DNA from: Streptomyces aureoverticillatus
Lineage (GTDB): Bacteria > Actinomycetota > Actinomycetes > Streptomycetales > Streptomycetaceae
Direction: 5' to 3'
Length of the DNA stretch: 64,000 nt
NCBI RefSeq assembly: GCF_014649395.1
Contig: NZ_BMSY01000004.1
Coordinates: 736,579-800,578 of the forward strand
The position numbers and the translations under genes are program-made. Below, piece by piece: positions 1 through 8,761 of this stretch; positions within the stretch are counted from its first letter, which is position 1; each line of letters opens with the position of its first letter. The notes below the pieces were generated by a model. It searched no databases. It was not told the origin of the DNA and saw only the letters and a list, made by a program, of their open reading frames with translations.

Positions 1-302
1 GGCTTCAAGCCGGTCTTCTGCGCACCGTCCTTGGAGCCGTACGAGACGGTGACGTAGCCCGCGCCCAGGACCCGGGTCGGGTTCCCGTCCGGACCGGGCA
101 CGTTCACCGCGCCGTCCGGGGCACCGATCGCGAGGTCGTGGTACCCGTCACCGTTGAAGTCGTCGGTGTACCGGGTGGGCGCGGGACCCGTGGCGGCGGC
201 CCGGGCCTGGGTGCCGGTGGAGACCAGCAGGCCCCCGGTGAGAGTCGTGACGGTCGTGGCCGCCGCGGCGATCACGACTGCGCGACGGAGTTGGCTGCGC
301 AC
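1..302 (-). CDS. Secreted FG-GAP/VCBS repeat protein, N-terminal part only
   Basis: The 5' end of a gene that leaves the window at base 1. GTG at 302-300 follows a purine-rich ribosome site (GGGGGAA, 5 nt spacing). Residues 1-35 form a Sec signal peptide: RR near the N-terminus, an Ala/Thr/Leu-rich core, and an Ala-rich site around ARA-A. Residues 48-60 carry the calcium-binding FG-GAP signature DFNGDGYHDLAIG, typical of integrin-like beta-propeller repeats. Streptomyces has many such secreted proteins, often of unknown function or with an extra catalytic domain, which cannot be judged here. The family call is firm; the role is open. Confidence 0.85.
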   Translation of the reverse strand, partial: MRSQLRRAVVIAAAATTVTTLTGGLLVSTGTQARAAATGPAPTRYTDDFNGDGYHDLAIGAPDGAVNVPGPDGNPTRVLGAGYVTVSYGSKDGAQKTGLK

Positions 303-486
303 GTGCGTTCCCCCATATAAGAACTCTGAGAACTCGATGGATTGCACCCCCAAGACCCCTGACGGGCGGGAACGGTTGTGCGGATCTTGCCGGATCCCGT
401 GTTTCGGGCACCGCCGAAACCTCTGGGCCCCGGCACGGGAGGGCCGCCAGCATGGCTGCACGGATCGAGACAACAGGGGGAGATCC

Positions 487-1053
487 ATGATCAAGAACCA
501 CGCGGCCACCGTCGGTGTCGCCTCGCTTCTGCTCGCGGCGGGGGCACTCGGGGCGACCGGCCTGCCGGCCTCCGCCGACACGGCCGCCCCGTCCGGGGCC
601 CGGGAAGCCGGCGCCGCCGGGAAGTCGCAGTCCCAGGAGGCCAGGGCGTTCTGTTCCGGTCCCGGTACCGGGATCTACAGGGACAGTGGACACCGGACGT
701 ACAAGGGCCGCTTCACCAGCATCGACACAGAGAGCATCTGGGACAGGAAGGCCCGCGCCTACGCCGAGGACATCGTGAAGGGCGACAAGGTGCAGGTCCA
801 GCGCAGCATCAAGCCGTTCAAGATGAAGAACCATGTGCAGCACCCCACGACGAAGTACATCAAGCAGAAGAAGGGCGGCTACGGGCGCTGCAGCAAGACG
901 GCGAACGCGTTCGACGCGAACGTGCGTGACTGGATGGTGACGAAGGCCGTGCGGCTCCAGATCGGGGGAAACAAGTCCTACGCCGTGCGGAGCTGCATCT
1001 TCCCCAAGGGAGGCGGCAAGGGCTGCACCAAGTGGTTCGTGGACCACAAGTAG
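487..1053 (+). CDS. Small secreted basic protein with four cysteines, unknown function
   Basis: 188 residues. ATG 487 follows a GGGGGAG site. Residues 1-30 are a signal peptide ending ASA. The mature protein is rich in Lys/Arg/Gly and has four cysteines (FCSG, RCSK, SCIF, KGCT), enough for two disulfides outside the cell. I do not recognise a domain. It converges on a secreted serine protease gene and shares a strong intervening hairpin with it, so it could be a substrate, inhibitor or unrelated exoprotein. No regulatory motif was seen upstream. Confidence 0.75.
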   Translation: MIKNHAATVGVASLLLAAGALGATGLPASADTAAPSGAREAGAAGKSQSQEARAFCSGPGTGIYRDSGHRTYKGRFTSIDTESIWDRKARAYAEDIVKGDKVQVQRSIKPFKMKNHVQHPTTKYIKQKKGGYGRCSKTANAFDANVRDWMVTKAVRLQIGGNKSYAVRSCIFPKGGGKGCTKWFVDHK

Positions 1054-1072
1054 CGGACGCGAACGAAGCCAC

Positions 1073-1107
1073 CAGGACGCCCTGCCGTAGTTCGGCAGGG
1101 CGTCCTG
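1073..1107. terminator. Strong bidirectional terminator hairpin
   Basis: A perfect 15-bp stem (left arm CAGGACGCCCTGCCG, loop TAGTT) lies between two convergent genes, 20 bases after the stop of the small secreted protein and 74 bases before the protease stop. It lacks a long U tract, as is common in Streptomyces. Confidence 0.8.
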
Positions 1108-1181
1108 TGCGTAGTTCGGGGTTCGGGGTGACCGCCCACATGCGGTGACCGCCCGCACGCAGGGGCACCCGCGCCACCGCG

Positions 1182-2102
1182 TCAGCCGCGCTGTGCCCGG
1201 TCGTACACCTTCTTGGCCGTGGCCCCGAATATCTCCCCCTGCATCTCGGTCGGCGTCATGGAGTCCAGCGAGCTGTTGACCGAGACCAACGTGCCCCTGC
1301 CGGTGCCGGCGTCGAAGTCGGCGAACCACGGGCCGCCGCTGGAACCGCCGGTCATGTCGCAGGGGATGGCCTGCACGCCGTCCTTCTTCTTGGCCTTGCC
1401 GACGCAGCGCAGGAGCTCCTCGCCGAGCTGTGGACGGGTGGCGGAGTAGCCCAGGGCGGAAATGGTGCCGCCGACCGGGCGGTTGAAGGCGACGGCCCGG
1501 CCGCCCACGACGTCGGTGAGCTTCTTGCCGTCCTTGCCGGCGTCGACGACCAGCGTGGCCATGTCGTTCGTGGAGTCCGTCTCCCAGCTGCGCGGGGTCG
1601 CGGCGGAGCGGACCGCGAACGCGCCGTAGGGCTGCTTGCCCTTGCTGTAGCCGGGGACGAACACCATCGAGAAGTTCGTGTTGACGGGCGAGGAACCCCG
1701 GCGCACACAGTGCGCCGCGGTCATCACGGCGGACTTGTTGGCGCTCTTCACGGCGGTGGCCGTGCACCAGGTGTCGGCGCCCCTCGCGTTGACGAAGAAG
1801 AGCCGCCCCACGGTCTTCAGCGTCGAGCCCCGCCACGGCTTGGCCTTCGGCCCGGTCGGACCGAGGTCCACGGACTTCCCGACGGCCTTGATTCTGGCGG
1901 GCGTCCAGTAGGCGAGGGCGTCCTTGCGCTCCTTGGCAGTGAACTTCAGGACGGAGACCGGGTCGGCCGAGGCGGCAGGGGCCTGGCCGGCCTCGGCCGT
2001 CGCCGCGAACGGGACGGCGAGCGCAAGAGCCGTACCGGTCACGGCGAGTCCCATGGCCCGGCCACGGAAGCGCCGGATCACGGGAGGGGGTGTCTCGGGC
2101 AT
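1182..2102 (-). CDS. Secreted trypsin-like serine protease
   Basis: 306 residues from ATG 2102, chosen because GAGGAG sits just upstream; a further in-frame ATG at 2132 lacks this. A basic N-region and hydrophobic segment (about residues 14-38) form the signal peptide. The chymotrypsin/V8-like triad is visible: His131 in TAAHC, a candidate Asp180 in STNDMATL, and Ser255 in GGSSGGPW. It should hydrolyse peptide bonds outside the cell; specificity cannot be read. It converges on the small secreted protein at 487-1053. Family call secure. Confidence 0.9.
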   Translation of the reverse strand: MPETPPPVIRRFRGRAMGLAVTGTALALAVPFAATAEAGQAPAASADPVSVLKFTAKERKDALAYWTPARIKAVGKSVDLGPTGPKAKPWRGSTLKTVGRLFFVNARGADTWCTATAVKSANKSAVMTAAHCVRRGSSPVNTNFSMVFVPGYSKGKQPYGAFAVRSAATPRSWETDSTNDMATLVVDAGKDGKKLTDVVGGRAVAFNRPVGGTISALGYSATRPQLGEELLRCVGKAKKKDGVQAIPCDMTGGSSGGPWFADFDAGTGRGTLVSVNSSLDSMTPTEMQGEIFGATAKKVYDRAQRG

Positions 2103-2283
2103 GGCGGATGTCTCCTCGACTGGTGCGAGCACTGGTGCAAGCAGCGGTGCAAGCAGCGGACAGGGGCTGTCAGTTCGCCGTGCAAGAGGGAGCAGCCGTC
2201 TGTTCGGTTGGCGCTGTCGACGACCTGTGACACAAGCACGGTCTGTGACACAAGTACGCCGCCCCGCGTCGCCCGCGGCGCGG

Positions 2284-2910
2284 TCAGTCGGTGGTCGCCC
2301 GGGACGAACCGCGGGGGGTGCGGCGCTGGTCCACGATCCCCTCGACGATTCTCATCAGCCGGTCCCCCGCCTGATCGATGCTTCCGTTCTGCGTGCTGAC
2401 CTGTGCGCCTTCGAGTACGAAGGTGATCTCGGCCGCGGCCTCCTCGGGGTCGGACAGCCCGGCCTCGGTACACATGCCGACCAGCCTGCGGGTCTGGCGG
2501 GCCTTGTGCTTCTCGATCACCTGGCGTGCCGGATGGGAGCGATCGGGCAGCTCGGCGAGGGAGTTGATGAACGGGCAGCCCCGGTGCGAGATCGCCGGCA
2601 GTCCCTCGGCGATGAAGCGGGCCAGGCCGAGGATCTGCTCCCTCGGCCGGTCGGGGTACTCCGCCTCGACCCGGTCGAAGGCCGCCTGGTAGTCGGCGGC
2701 GACGATCCGCAGCCACTCCGCGACCAACGCGTCCTTGGTCTCGAAGTGCCGGTAGATCGCCATTTTGGTGGTCTCGGCCCGCTCGGCGATCGCCTGCACA
2801 CCCACCCGCCGAATCCCCTCGCGCTGGAAGAGCTCCTCCGCCGCGTCGAGGATGCGCTCGCGAGGCGGCAGTTTCGCCACCCTGCTCGGCCTTCTGGCGG
2901 TCGATGCCAT
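2284..2910 (-). CDS. TetR/AcrR family repressor
   Basis: 208 residues. The N-terminal TetR helix-turn-helix spans about residues 17-62 (RILDAAEELF, TTKMAIYRHF, then FETKDAL). The C-terminal half is the variable ligand pocket. It is transcribed away from the amidase gene at 3038, with a 34-bp palindrome between them, so autorepression and control of the amidase are the natural inference. The ligand is unknown. Confidence 0.9.
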   Translation of the reverse strand: MASTARRPSRVAKLPPRERILDAAEELFQREGIRRVGVQAIAERAETTKMAIYRHFETKDALVAEWLRIVAADYQAAFDRVEAEYPDRPREQILGLARFIAEGLPAISHRGCPFINSLAELPDRSHPARQVIEKHKARQTRRLVGMCTEAGLSDPEEAAAEITFVLEGAQVSTQNGSIDQAGDRLMRIVEGIVDQRRTPRGSSRATTD

Positions 2911-2970
2911 GACTACTCCGTGACGTCCGGTCGGTGGGGGGGCGCTCAGCCTCTGTTACGGTACCAGTCC

Positions 2971-3004
2971 GTTCCATGCGATACCGCTCGGTATCGCATG
3001 GAAC
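2971..3004. promoter_or_regulatory. 34-bp perfect palindrome, likely TetR operator
   Basis: Two 15-base arms (GTTCCATGCGATACC and its exact complement) flank a GCTC centre, between divergent TetR and amidase genes. The core GATACC-GCTC-GGTATC resembles TetR-family operators. Its position would let one repressor dimer pair block both promoters. Confidence 0.8.
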
Positions 3005-3037
3005 TCAAAGGTATCGTTCGTTCCGTTGGGAGTGACA

Positions 3038-4489
3038 GTGAGAGTTGCCGAGTACGTCAGCTTCGACGCGGTCGGGCTCGCCGAGCTGGTGGCCAACGGC
3101 GAGGTGACCCCCGCCGAACTGGAAGCAGCCGCACGCGAGGCCGCGGAGGCGGTCAATCCGCGGATCAACGCCATCGTGGAGACGTGGCGCGCCGACGACG
3201 AGCCCCGCCCCGGCAGCACACCGCTGGCCGGGGTCCCTTTCCTGATCAAGGACATCGGCGTCTCCATGGCCGGGAGGCGGGTGGAGCTGGGCAGCCGTCT
3301 CGCGGCGGGCAACGTCGCCGGCGCCGACTCCTCCCTGATGCTGCGGTTCCGCCGCGCCGGTCTCGTCACGTTCGGGCGTACCGCGACACCGGAGATGGCC
3401 TACAGCACCACGACGGAACCAGCGTTGTACGGCCCGACCCGCAATCCGTGGGACCTGGAGCGGAGCGCGGGCGGTTCCAGCGGGGGCGCGGCCGCGGCTG
3501 TCGCCGCCGGGGTGGTCCCGATCGCCCACGCCACCGACGCCGCCGGCTCACTCCGCGTACCCGCCGCCTGCACCGGCCTCTTCGGGCTGAAGCCCACCCG
3601 TGGCCGGGTCTCCATGGGCCCCGACGCCGACGAGGTCTTCAACGGCCTGGCCGTGCAGGGCGGCGTCAGCCGCACCGTACGCGACAGTGCGGCACTGCTC
3701 GACCAGATACGCGGCCCGGAACCGGGCGACCCCTACTTCGCCCAGGAGCCGTCCCGGCCGTACGCGGAGGAAGTCACCCGCGACCCCGGCTCGCTGCGAA
3801 TCGGTGTCCTCCCCCAGGCATGGGGTGGACGCCGCACCACCGCACCGGTGGCCGACGCCCTCGCGCGCACCGTGCGTCTGCTCGAATCCCTGGGCCACCG
3901 GGTGGAGGAGGCCAAGGTCGGCCTCGGGGCCGACTGGGAGGAGTTCGTCCTGGCCAACGCCCGTCTGTGGACGGCGAATCTCACGGCCTCGATCGACGAG
4001 CTGGCCGCCGCCTTCGACCGGCCCGTCGACTCCTCGACCCTCGAGCCGGTGACCCTGGCCGCGTACCACTACGGGCGGCGGGTCAGCGGCGCCCAGTTCG
4101 TCAGCGTGCTCGCGATCCGAAACCGGGTGGCTCGAAGCCTGGCACGGCACTTCGACGCTCACGACGTGCTGCTCACCCCGACCTTGCCGGAGCTTCCCGT
4201 GCCGTTGGGCACCTATGCCGAGGGGGTGGAGGCGCTGGACGGCCTGGGCTGGCTCGGCCGCGTCTTCGACCGCTCGCCGTTCACCGTGGCGTTCAATGTG
4301 GCGGGCACACCCGCCATGTCCGTCCCGCTGACGGCCGACGCCGGGACCGGGCTCCCGATCGGTATGCAGTTCGCCGCCGGTTACGGTCTCGAAGACCGCC
4401 TCTTCCGCCTCGCCGGACAACTCGAACAGGCAAGCCCGTGGTCGGCCCGAACCCCCACGGTGTGGGCGGGGAACCACACGGGCCGCTGA
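3038..4489 (+). CDS. Amidase-signature family hydrolase
   Basis: 483 residues from GTG 3038, supported by GGGAG five bases upstream; GTG 3032 and TTG 3026 are in-frame alternatives. Amidase-signature enzymes hydrolyse or transfer C-N amide bonds with a Ser-cisSer-Lys triad. Here Lys71 (FLIKD), Ser148 (GGSSGG) and Ser171 (GSLRVPA) fit. The usual DGGGS before the nucleophile reads DAAGS. The substrate may be a xenobiotic amide, nitrile-derived amide or carbamate; GatA seems unlikely because no gatB or gatC is adjacent. Probably controlled by the divergent TetR. Confidence 0.9.
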   Translation: MRVAEYVSFDAVGLAELVANGEVTPAELEAAAREAAEAVNPRINAIVETWRADDEPRPGSTPLAGVPFLIKDIGVSMAGRRVELGSRLAAGNVAGADSSLMLRFRRAGLVTFGRTATPEMAYSTTTEPALYGPTRNPWDLERSAGGSSGGAAAAVAAGVVPIAHATDAAGSLRVPAACTGLFGLKPTRGRVSMGPDADEVFNGLAVQGGVSRTVRDSAALLDQIRGPEPGDPYFAQEPSRPYAEEVTRDPGSLRIGVLPQAWGGRRTTAPVADALARTVRLLESLGHRVEEAKVGLGADWEEFVLANARLWTANLTASIDELAAAFDRPVDSSTLEPVTLAAYHYGRRVSGAQFVSVLAIRNRVARSLARHFDAHDVLLTPTLPELPVPLGTYAEGVEALDGLGWLGRVFDRSPFTVAFNVAGTPAMSVPLTADAGTGLPIGMQFAAGYGLEDRLFRLAGQLEQASPWSARTPTVWAGNHTGR

Positions 4490-4541
4490 GGAGTGCCCCT
4501 GGGGAGCCGGGAGCGCCCTGCCGCTCTTCTCGGTACGGCGC

Positions 4542-5042
4542 TCACCGGGCCGCCCCGGCTGCGGCGGGCGTGGCAGCGCGGCTTCGGCGCAGGGAGAGGA
4601 GGATCAGGAGTCCGAAGGCGGCGAACGCGGCGCCCGTGCGCGCGTAGTTGAACGCCTCCCAGCGAGCCAGGATCTCGGCGTGATCGGCGGGCGCCGAGGT
4701 GGCCGCCCACTGCTTGATGCGGCCGTTGATGGGGACGTTGCCGAGACGGGTGATCAGGAACGACGCGACAGCGAGGAGCCCGGCCCCGCCTGCCAGCCGC
4801 CGTGCGGTGCCCCGCGTCATGGCGGCGAGCGCGAGGGAACTGAGCGCCGATATGCCCATGGCGCCTTGCATGGTGATGCCGTTCATCTGCATCAGCTGGG
4901 CGTGGAAGGACAGCCTCGTGTCCAGTGGTACGGCGCGGAAGGTGGGGACGAGGTTGGCCGCTCCGTAGCCGAACGCGCCGGCAAGGGCGCCGGTGGACAT
5001 CAGGGCGAGGCCCTGGACGAGCCGGACGTGCCGACGGATCAC
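4542..5042 (-). CDS. DUF1772-type (anthrone-oxygenase-like) membrane protein
   Basis: 166 residues. GTG at 5042 overlaps the stop of the upstream NTF2-like gene (GTGA), implying translational coupling. About four hydrophobic helices are visible (LVQGLALMSTGALAGAFGYG near the start, a last one near residues 140-155). A conserved-looking NGITMQGAM and the late NVPIN / W / R pattern fit DUF1772. Some relatives are anthrone oxygenases; most are uncharacterised. With its SnoaL-like partner it may act on a small hydrophobic molecule. Confidence 0.75.
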   Translation of the reverse strand: MIRRHVRLVQGLALMSTGALAGAFGYGAANLVPTFRAVPLDTRLSFHAQLMQMNGITMQGAMGISALSSLALAAMTRGTARRLAGGAGLLAVASFLITRLGNVPINGRIKQWAATSAPADHAEILARWEAFNYARTGAAFAAFGLLILLSLRRSRAATPAAAGAAR

Positions 5043-5449
5043 TCCCCCGCCTCCGGTTCGGCGGGCGTGACGCTCCGCGTGAGCTGCTCGGACCGTCGCA
5101 GCAGGCCCTCGGGGGTGAACTCGGCGAACATGTGGACCCGCGTGGAAACCGGTCCGCCTTTGCGCATACGGGCGTGGATCGTGAAGCGCGTCGCGATCCG
5201 GTCGCCGTCCGCGAACGCCTCGTGCACCTCGCATCGGAACTGCCGCAGATTCCTGCGCACCGGGCGGAGGTGGGCGAGGAGGCGGTCCCAGTCCAGCGGC
5301 AGGCCGTCCGCGACCTGAACAACGTCACGGGTGTAGTACCTGGACATCAGGTCGGAGGGGTCTTCCGAGCCGTGGACCACGGCGTCGGTGAAGGACGTGA
5401 AGAAGTCGGCGACGAACTGCTCGGGAGGTTTCGCGCGGAGAGGGGTCAC
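5039..5449 (-). CDS. NTF2-like/SnoaL-like small protein
   Basis: 136 residues from GTG 5449, preceded by GGAG. The pattern of an N-terminal helix (PEQFVADFFTSFTDA), YYTRDVVQVADG, and a C-terminal sheet ending RVHMFAEFT suggests the cone-shaped NTF2/SnoaL fold, used by cyclases, isomerases and hydrolases, or only for binding. First gene of a two-gene operon with the DUF1772 protein, divergent from a TetR gene. Confidence 0.75.
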   Translation of the reverse strand: MTPLRAKPPEQFVADFFTSFTDAVVHGSEDPSDLMSRYYTRDVVQVADGLPLDWDRLLAHLRPVRRNLRQFRCEVHEAFADGDRIATRFTIHARMRKGGPVSTRVHMFAEFTPEGLLRRSEQLTRSVTPAEPEAGE

Positions 5450-5490
5450 GATGCTCCTGCCATACGTGGGGCAACACCCCCACAGCGATC

Positions 5491-5508
5491 TCTTACACAC
5501 CTGTAAGA
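5491..5508. promoter_or_regulatory. TetR operator candidate (TCTTACA-CACC-TGTAAGA)
   Basis: A 7-bp perfect inverted repeat with a 4-base centre lies between the NTF2-like operon and the divergent TetR gene. A further TGTAAGA half-site occurs at 5538-5544, just before the TetR start, suggesting autoregulation. Confidence 0.65.
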
Positions 5509-5545
5509 TATATCGAGGAATCCACCACTGACAAGGATGTAAGAG

Positions 5546-6169
5546 TTGACCGCTTTCGAGACCCCGGGCGACTCGTCGCGGGCGCGCCCTCGCCGTCGCG
5601 CCGACGCCGAGCGCAGCAGGGCCGCCGTGCTGGACGCCGCGATCCGACTGCTGGCCGAGCGGCCGGACGCCGGCATGGCCGCCGTCGCCGCCTCGGCCGG
5701 CGTGACCCGCCAGACCGTGTACGCGCACTTCGGCACCCGTGACGCGCTGCTGAACGCCGTCGCCGACCGGATCACGGACCAGGCCATGGCCGCGATGGAC
5801 GAGGCGGAAGAGAACGGCGGCACCGCCCTGGACACGCTGCTGCGCCTCCAGGACATCGGCTGGCGGCTGTTCGAAAGCAACCCGGTGCTCCTCCAGCTCG
5901 GCAGCACCCGCTCAGCAGCCGACGCCGACCGGGCCCGGCACGAGCCCGTCGCGGACCGGCTGACCCGGCTGATCGAGCGGGGCCAGGCGTCGGGCGAGTT
6001 CGACCCCGCACCGCCGGCCACCTGGCTGGTGGCCGCGGTCATCGCTCTCGGCCACGCGGCAGGTGACGAAGTCGGGGCGGACCGCATGTCGGTGCGAGAG
6101 GCGGCGACATGGCAACGGGCCGCCACACTCGCCCTCCTGGGAGTCGGACCCCGGAAGCCCGGACCCTAG
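5546..6169 (+). CDS. TetR/AcrR family repressor
   Basis: 207 residues. TTG 5546 is the likely start. The TetR DNA-binding domain occupies about residues 22-70 (RAAVLDAAIRLLAER, VTRQTVYAHFGTRDALL). It is divergent from the NTF2-like/DUF1772 operon with a palindrome between, the probable target. Its stop TAG overlaps the stop of the convergent ArsR gene within one CTAG, so the two genes meet end to end with no spacer. Confidence 0.88.
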   Translation: MTAFETPGDSSRARPRRRADAERSRAAVLDAAIRLLAERPDAGMAAVAASAGVTRQTVYAHFGTRDALLNAVADRITDQAMAAMDEAEENGGTALDTLLRLQDIGWRLFESNPVLLQLGSTRSAADADRARHEPVADRLTRLIERGQASGEFDPAPPATWLVAAVIALGHAAGDEVGADRMSVREAATWQRAATLALLGVGPRKPGP

Positions 6170-6531
6170 GGCTCCCCCGGGGCGTCCCGCAGCCCCAGGC
6201 GCAGGTGCTCGACGTGGAAGAGGGCCTGGTCGAGGAGTTCGGCGACGTGGTGGTCGTACAGCGCGTAGACGATCGAGCGGCCGCGGCGTTCGCCGGTGAC
6301 CAGGCCGAGGTTGCGCAGCAGACGCAGCTGGTGGGAGCAGGCCGACTGCTCCATGCCGACCGCTTCCGCCAGGTCACCGACCGCGGCGGGCCCTTCCTGG
6401 AGGCGGGCCAGGATGTGCAGGCGCGAGGGCGTGGACAGGGCCTGGAGCGTCGCCGCCACGTCGGCGACACCGACCGCGTCCAGGCGCTCCCGCGTGGTGG
6501 CTCCGCTGTCGTCCTTCATCCCGTGGCCCAT
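6166..6531 (-). CDS. NmtR-like nickel/cobalt ArsR-SmtB repressor
   Basis: 121 residues. ATG 6531 gives the N-terminus MGHG, which from memory matches Mycobacterium NmtR, where residue His3 is a metal ligand; ATG 6540 is an alternative. The winged helix includes SACSHQLRLLRNLGLV. The alpha-5 metal site is intact: Asp93, His95, His106, His109, the NmtR spacing. NmtR-type proteins release DNA on binding Ni(II)/Co(II). It faces a P1B-4 metal ATPase across a TGAA-N6-TTCA operator, so export control is a well-supported inference. Confidence 0.88.
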   Translation of the reverse strand: MGHGMKDDSGATTRERLDAVGVADVAATLQALSTPSRLHILARLQEGPAAVGDLAEAVGMEQSACSHQLRLLRNLGLVTGERRGRSIVYALYDHHVAELLDQALFHVEHLRLGLRDAPGEP

Positions 6532-6554
6532 GGAGGTCATCCTAGCGACGACAG

Positions 6555-6570
6555 ATGAAGACCTGTTCAT
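6555..6570. promoter_or_regulatory. ArsR/SmtB operator (ATGAA-N6-TTCAT)
   Basis: A dyad with the TGAA-N6-TTCA spacing typical of SmtB/ArsR-family operators lies between the NmtR-like gene and the metal ATPase gene. It is probably bound in the metal-free state to shut off the ATPase. Confidence 0.7.
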
Positions 6571-6625
6571 TTGTTCCTGTACGGTGAAGACGTAGCCCTG
6601 CCCGCCCGTGAAGGGTCTCTTCGTC

Positions 6626-8602
6626 ATGCCTTCTGTCACCGCCGCCCAGCGGCCCGCGCCGTCGGCCGCCACCCGTGCCGCGGCGGCCCCCCGCCGCCGT
6701 ACCCGTGTCCTCGCCCTGGCCGAGGCCCGGTGGGCGGCAGCGGCCACAGCGGCCTTTCTGTCGGCGCTTCCGCTCCAACTGACCGGCACTCCGGCCTGGC
6801 TGTGGGGGCCGCTGTACGCGGTCGCCTACGTCACCGGCGGCTGGGAGCCCGCCTGGGCGGGGCTCCGGGCACTGCGTGAGAAGACCCTCGACGTGGACCT
6901 GCTGATGATCGTCGCCGCACTCGGCGCGGCCTCGATCGGCCAGGTCATGGACGGCGCGCTGCTGATCGTCATCTTCGCCACCTCCGGCGCCCTGGAGGCC
7001 CTGGCCACGGCCCGTACCGCCGACTCGGTGCGCGGACTGCTCGACCTCGCACCGGAGACGGCCACCCTGCTCGGCCCTGACGGCTCCGAAAAGGCCGTGC
7101 CCACGGGCGAGTTGAGAGTCGGCGAGGTCATCCTCGTACGGCCCGGCGAGCGGATCGGCGCGGACGGGTGCGTACTCGACGGGGCGAGCGACGTCGACCA
7201 GGCCACCATCACCGGCGAGCCGCTGCCGGTCGCCAAGGAGGCGGGCGACGAGGTCTTCGCGGGCACCCTCAACGGCACCGGCGCGCTGCGCGTGCGCGTC
7301 GGGCGCGACGCGTCCGACTCGGTGATCGCCCGGATCGTGGCCATGGTCGAGGAGGCGTCCGCGACCAAGGCACCGACCCAGCTGTTCATCGAGAAGATCG
7401 AGCAGCGGTACGCCGTGGGCATGGTCGCCATGACCCTCGCGGTGTTCGCCCTCCCGCTGGGGTTCGGCGCCGAACTCACCCCGTCCCTGCTGCGCGCGAT
7501 GACCTTCATGATCGTCGCCTCGCCCTGCGCGGTCGTCCTCGCCACCATGCCGCCGCTGCTGTCCGCGATCGCCAACGCCGGGCGCCACGGCGTCCTGGTC
7601 AAGTCCGCCGTCGTCATGGAACGGCTCGCCCAGACCGACGCGGTGGCCCTGGACAAGACCGGCACCCTCACCGAGGGCACGCCCCGTGTCACCGACGTCC
7701 GGCCCTTGCCCGGTACCGGCGTGGACGAGGACGAACTCCTGGTCCTGGCCGCGGCCGCCGAGCACTCCAGCGAACACCCCCTGGCCCGTGCCGTCGTGGC
7801 CGCGGCACGCGCGCGCCGCCTCCCCCTTCCCGACACCGCGGACTTCGCCTCCGCCCCGGGTGTCGGGGTCACCGCCACGGTCCGCGGCTCCCGCATCGCC
7901 GTGCGCGCCTTGGCCCGGACCCCCGCCGCCGACGCGACGTCCCTCGCCCTGGCCGCGGAGTTGGAGGAAGGCGGCCGCACGGCGGTCCTCGTACTCCGCG
8001 ACGACACCCCCGTCGGCGTCCTCGGCCTCGCCGACCGGCCGCGCCCCGACGCCGCCGCCACGGTGGCCGCCCTCACCTCCCTCACCGGCACCGCGCCCAC
8101 GCTGCTCACCGGCGACAACCCGCGCACGGCCGCACGCCTCGCGGCCGAGGTCGGCATCCAGGACGTACGGGCCGGGCTGCTCCCCCAGGACAAGGTCGCG
8201 GCCGTGCGCGAGCAGCAGGCGGCGGGCAGCAGGGTGCTGGTCGTCGGCGACGGCGTCAACGACGCCCCCGCGCTAGCCGCCGCGCACACCGGTGTCGCCA
8301 TGGGTCGCGCGGGTTCCGACCTCGCCCTGGAGACCGCCGACGCGGTGATCGTCCGTGACGAACTCGCCACCGTGCCCAGGGTGATCGGCCTCGCCCGCGC
8401 CGCGCGCCGCCTGGTGGTGCAGAACCTGGTGATCGCCTCGGTGTTCATCACCGGCCTCGTCGTCTGGGACCTCGCGGGCCATCTGCCGCTGCCACTCGGC
8501 GTACTCGGCCACGAGGGCTCCACCGTGCTCGTGGGACTCAACGGCCTGCGACTGCTGCGCGAGTCGGCGTGGGAGCGAGCCGCCGCCGGGAGCGCCGCGT
8601 GA
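6626..8602 (+). CDS. P1B-4-type heavy-metal exporting ATPase
   Basis: 658 residues from ATG 6626; GTG 6608 is possible. It couples ATP hydrolysis to transition-metal export across the membrane. Visible: actuator TGEPLPV, transmembrane SPC at 299-301, phosphorylation motif DKTGT from Asp343, GDGVNDAP hinge, and HEGST from His629 in the last membrane region. SPC plus HEG(G/S)T marks subgroup P1B-4 (Co, Ni, Fe, sometimes Zn; CtpD/CtpJ type). There is no N-terminal cysteine metal-binding domain. Divergent from the NmtR-like repressor, it parallels the mycobacterial NmtR/CtpJ pair. Confidence 0.92.
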   Translation: MPSVTAAQRPAPSAATRAAAAPRRRTRVLALAEARWAAAATAAFLSALPLQLTGTPAWLWGPLYAVAYVTGGWEPAWAGLRALREKTLDVDLLMIVAALGAASIGQVMDGALLIVIFATSGALEALATARTADSVRGLLDLAPETATLLGPDGSEKAVPTGELRVGEVILVRPGERIGADGCVLDGASDVDQATITGEPLPVAKEAGDEVFAGTLNGTGALRVRVGRDASDSVIARIVAMVEEASATKAPTQLFIEKIEQRYAVGMVAMTLAVFALPLGFGAELTPSLLRAMTFMIVASPCAVVLATMPPLLSAIANAGRHGVLVKSAVVMERLAQTDAVALDKTGTLTEGTPRVTDVRPLPGTGVDEDELLVLAAAAEHSSEHPLARAVVAAARARRLPLPDTADFASAPGVGVTATVRGSRIAVRALARTPAADATSLALAAELEEGGRTAVLVLRDDTPVGVLGLADRPRPDAAATVAALTSLTGTAPTLLTGDNPRTAARLAAEVGIQDVRAGLLPQDKVAAVREQQAAGSRVLVVGDGVNDAPALAAAHTGVAMGRAGSDLALETADAVIVRDELATVPRVIGLARAARRLVVQNLVIASVFITGLVVWDLAGHLPLPLGVLGHEGSTVLVGLNGLRLLRESAWERAAAGSAA

Positions 8603-8761
8603 GCACCCCGCCGCCGGGGGCGTTGCGGGAACAGCCCTCCCGGCCGGGGGCATCCGCCGATCCGCCGCGGTCCACCAAAGGTGCCGCACCCGCACCACCC
8701 GCCGGACGTGACCGGCGACCTCCGCGCCGATGCCGGTGCCCATCCCCTCTAACCTGGACAC

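Noticed and set aside
1924..4647. A 907-codon plus-strand open frame
   Set aside because: It crosses the antisense of the protease, the TetR gene and the real amidase in the wrong frame, and includes the palindromic operator region; no domain content.
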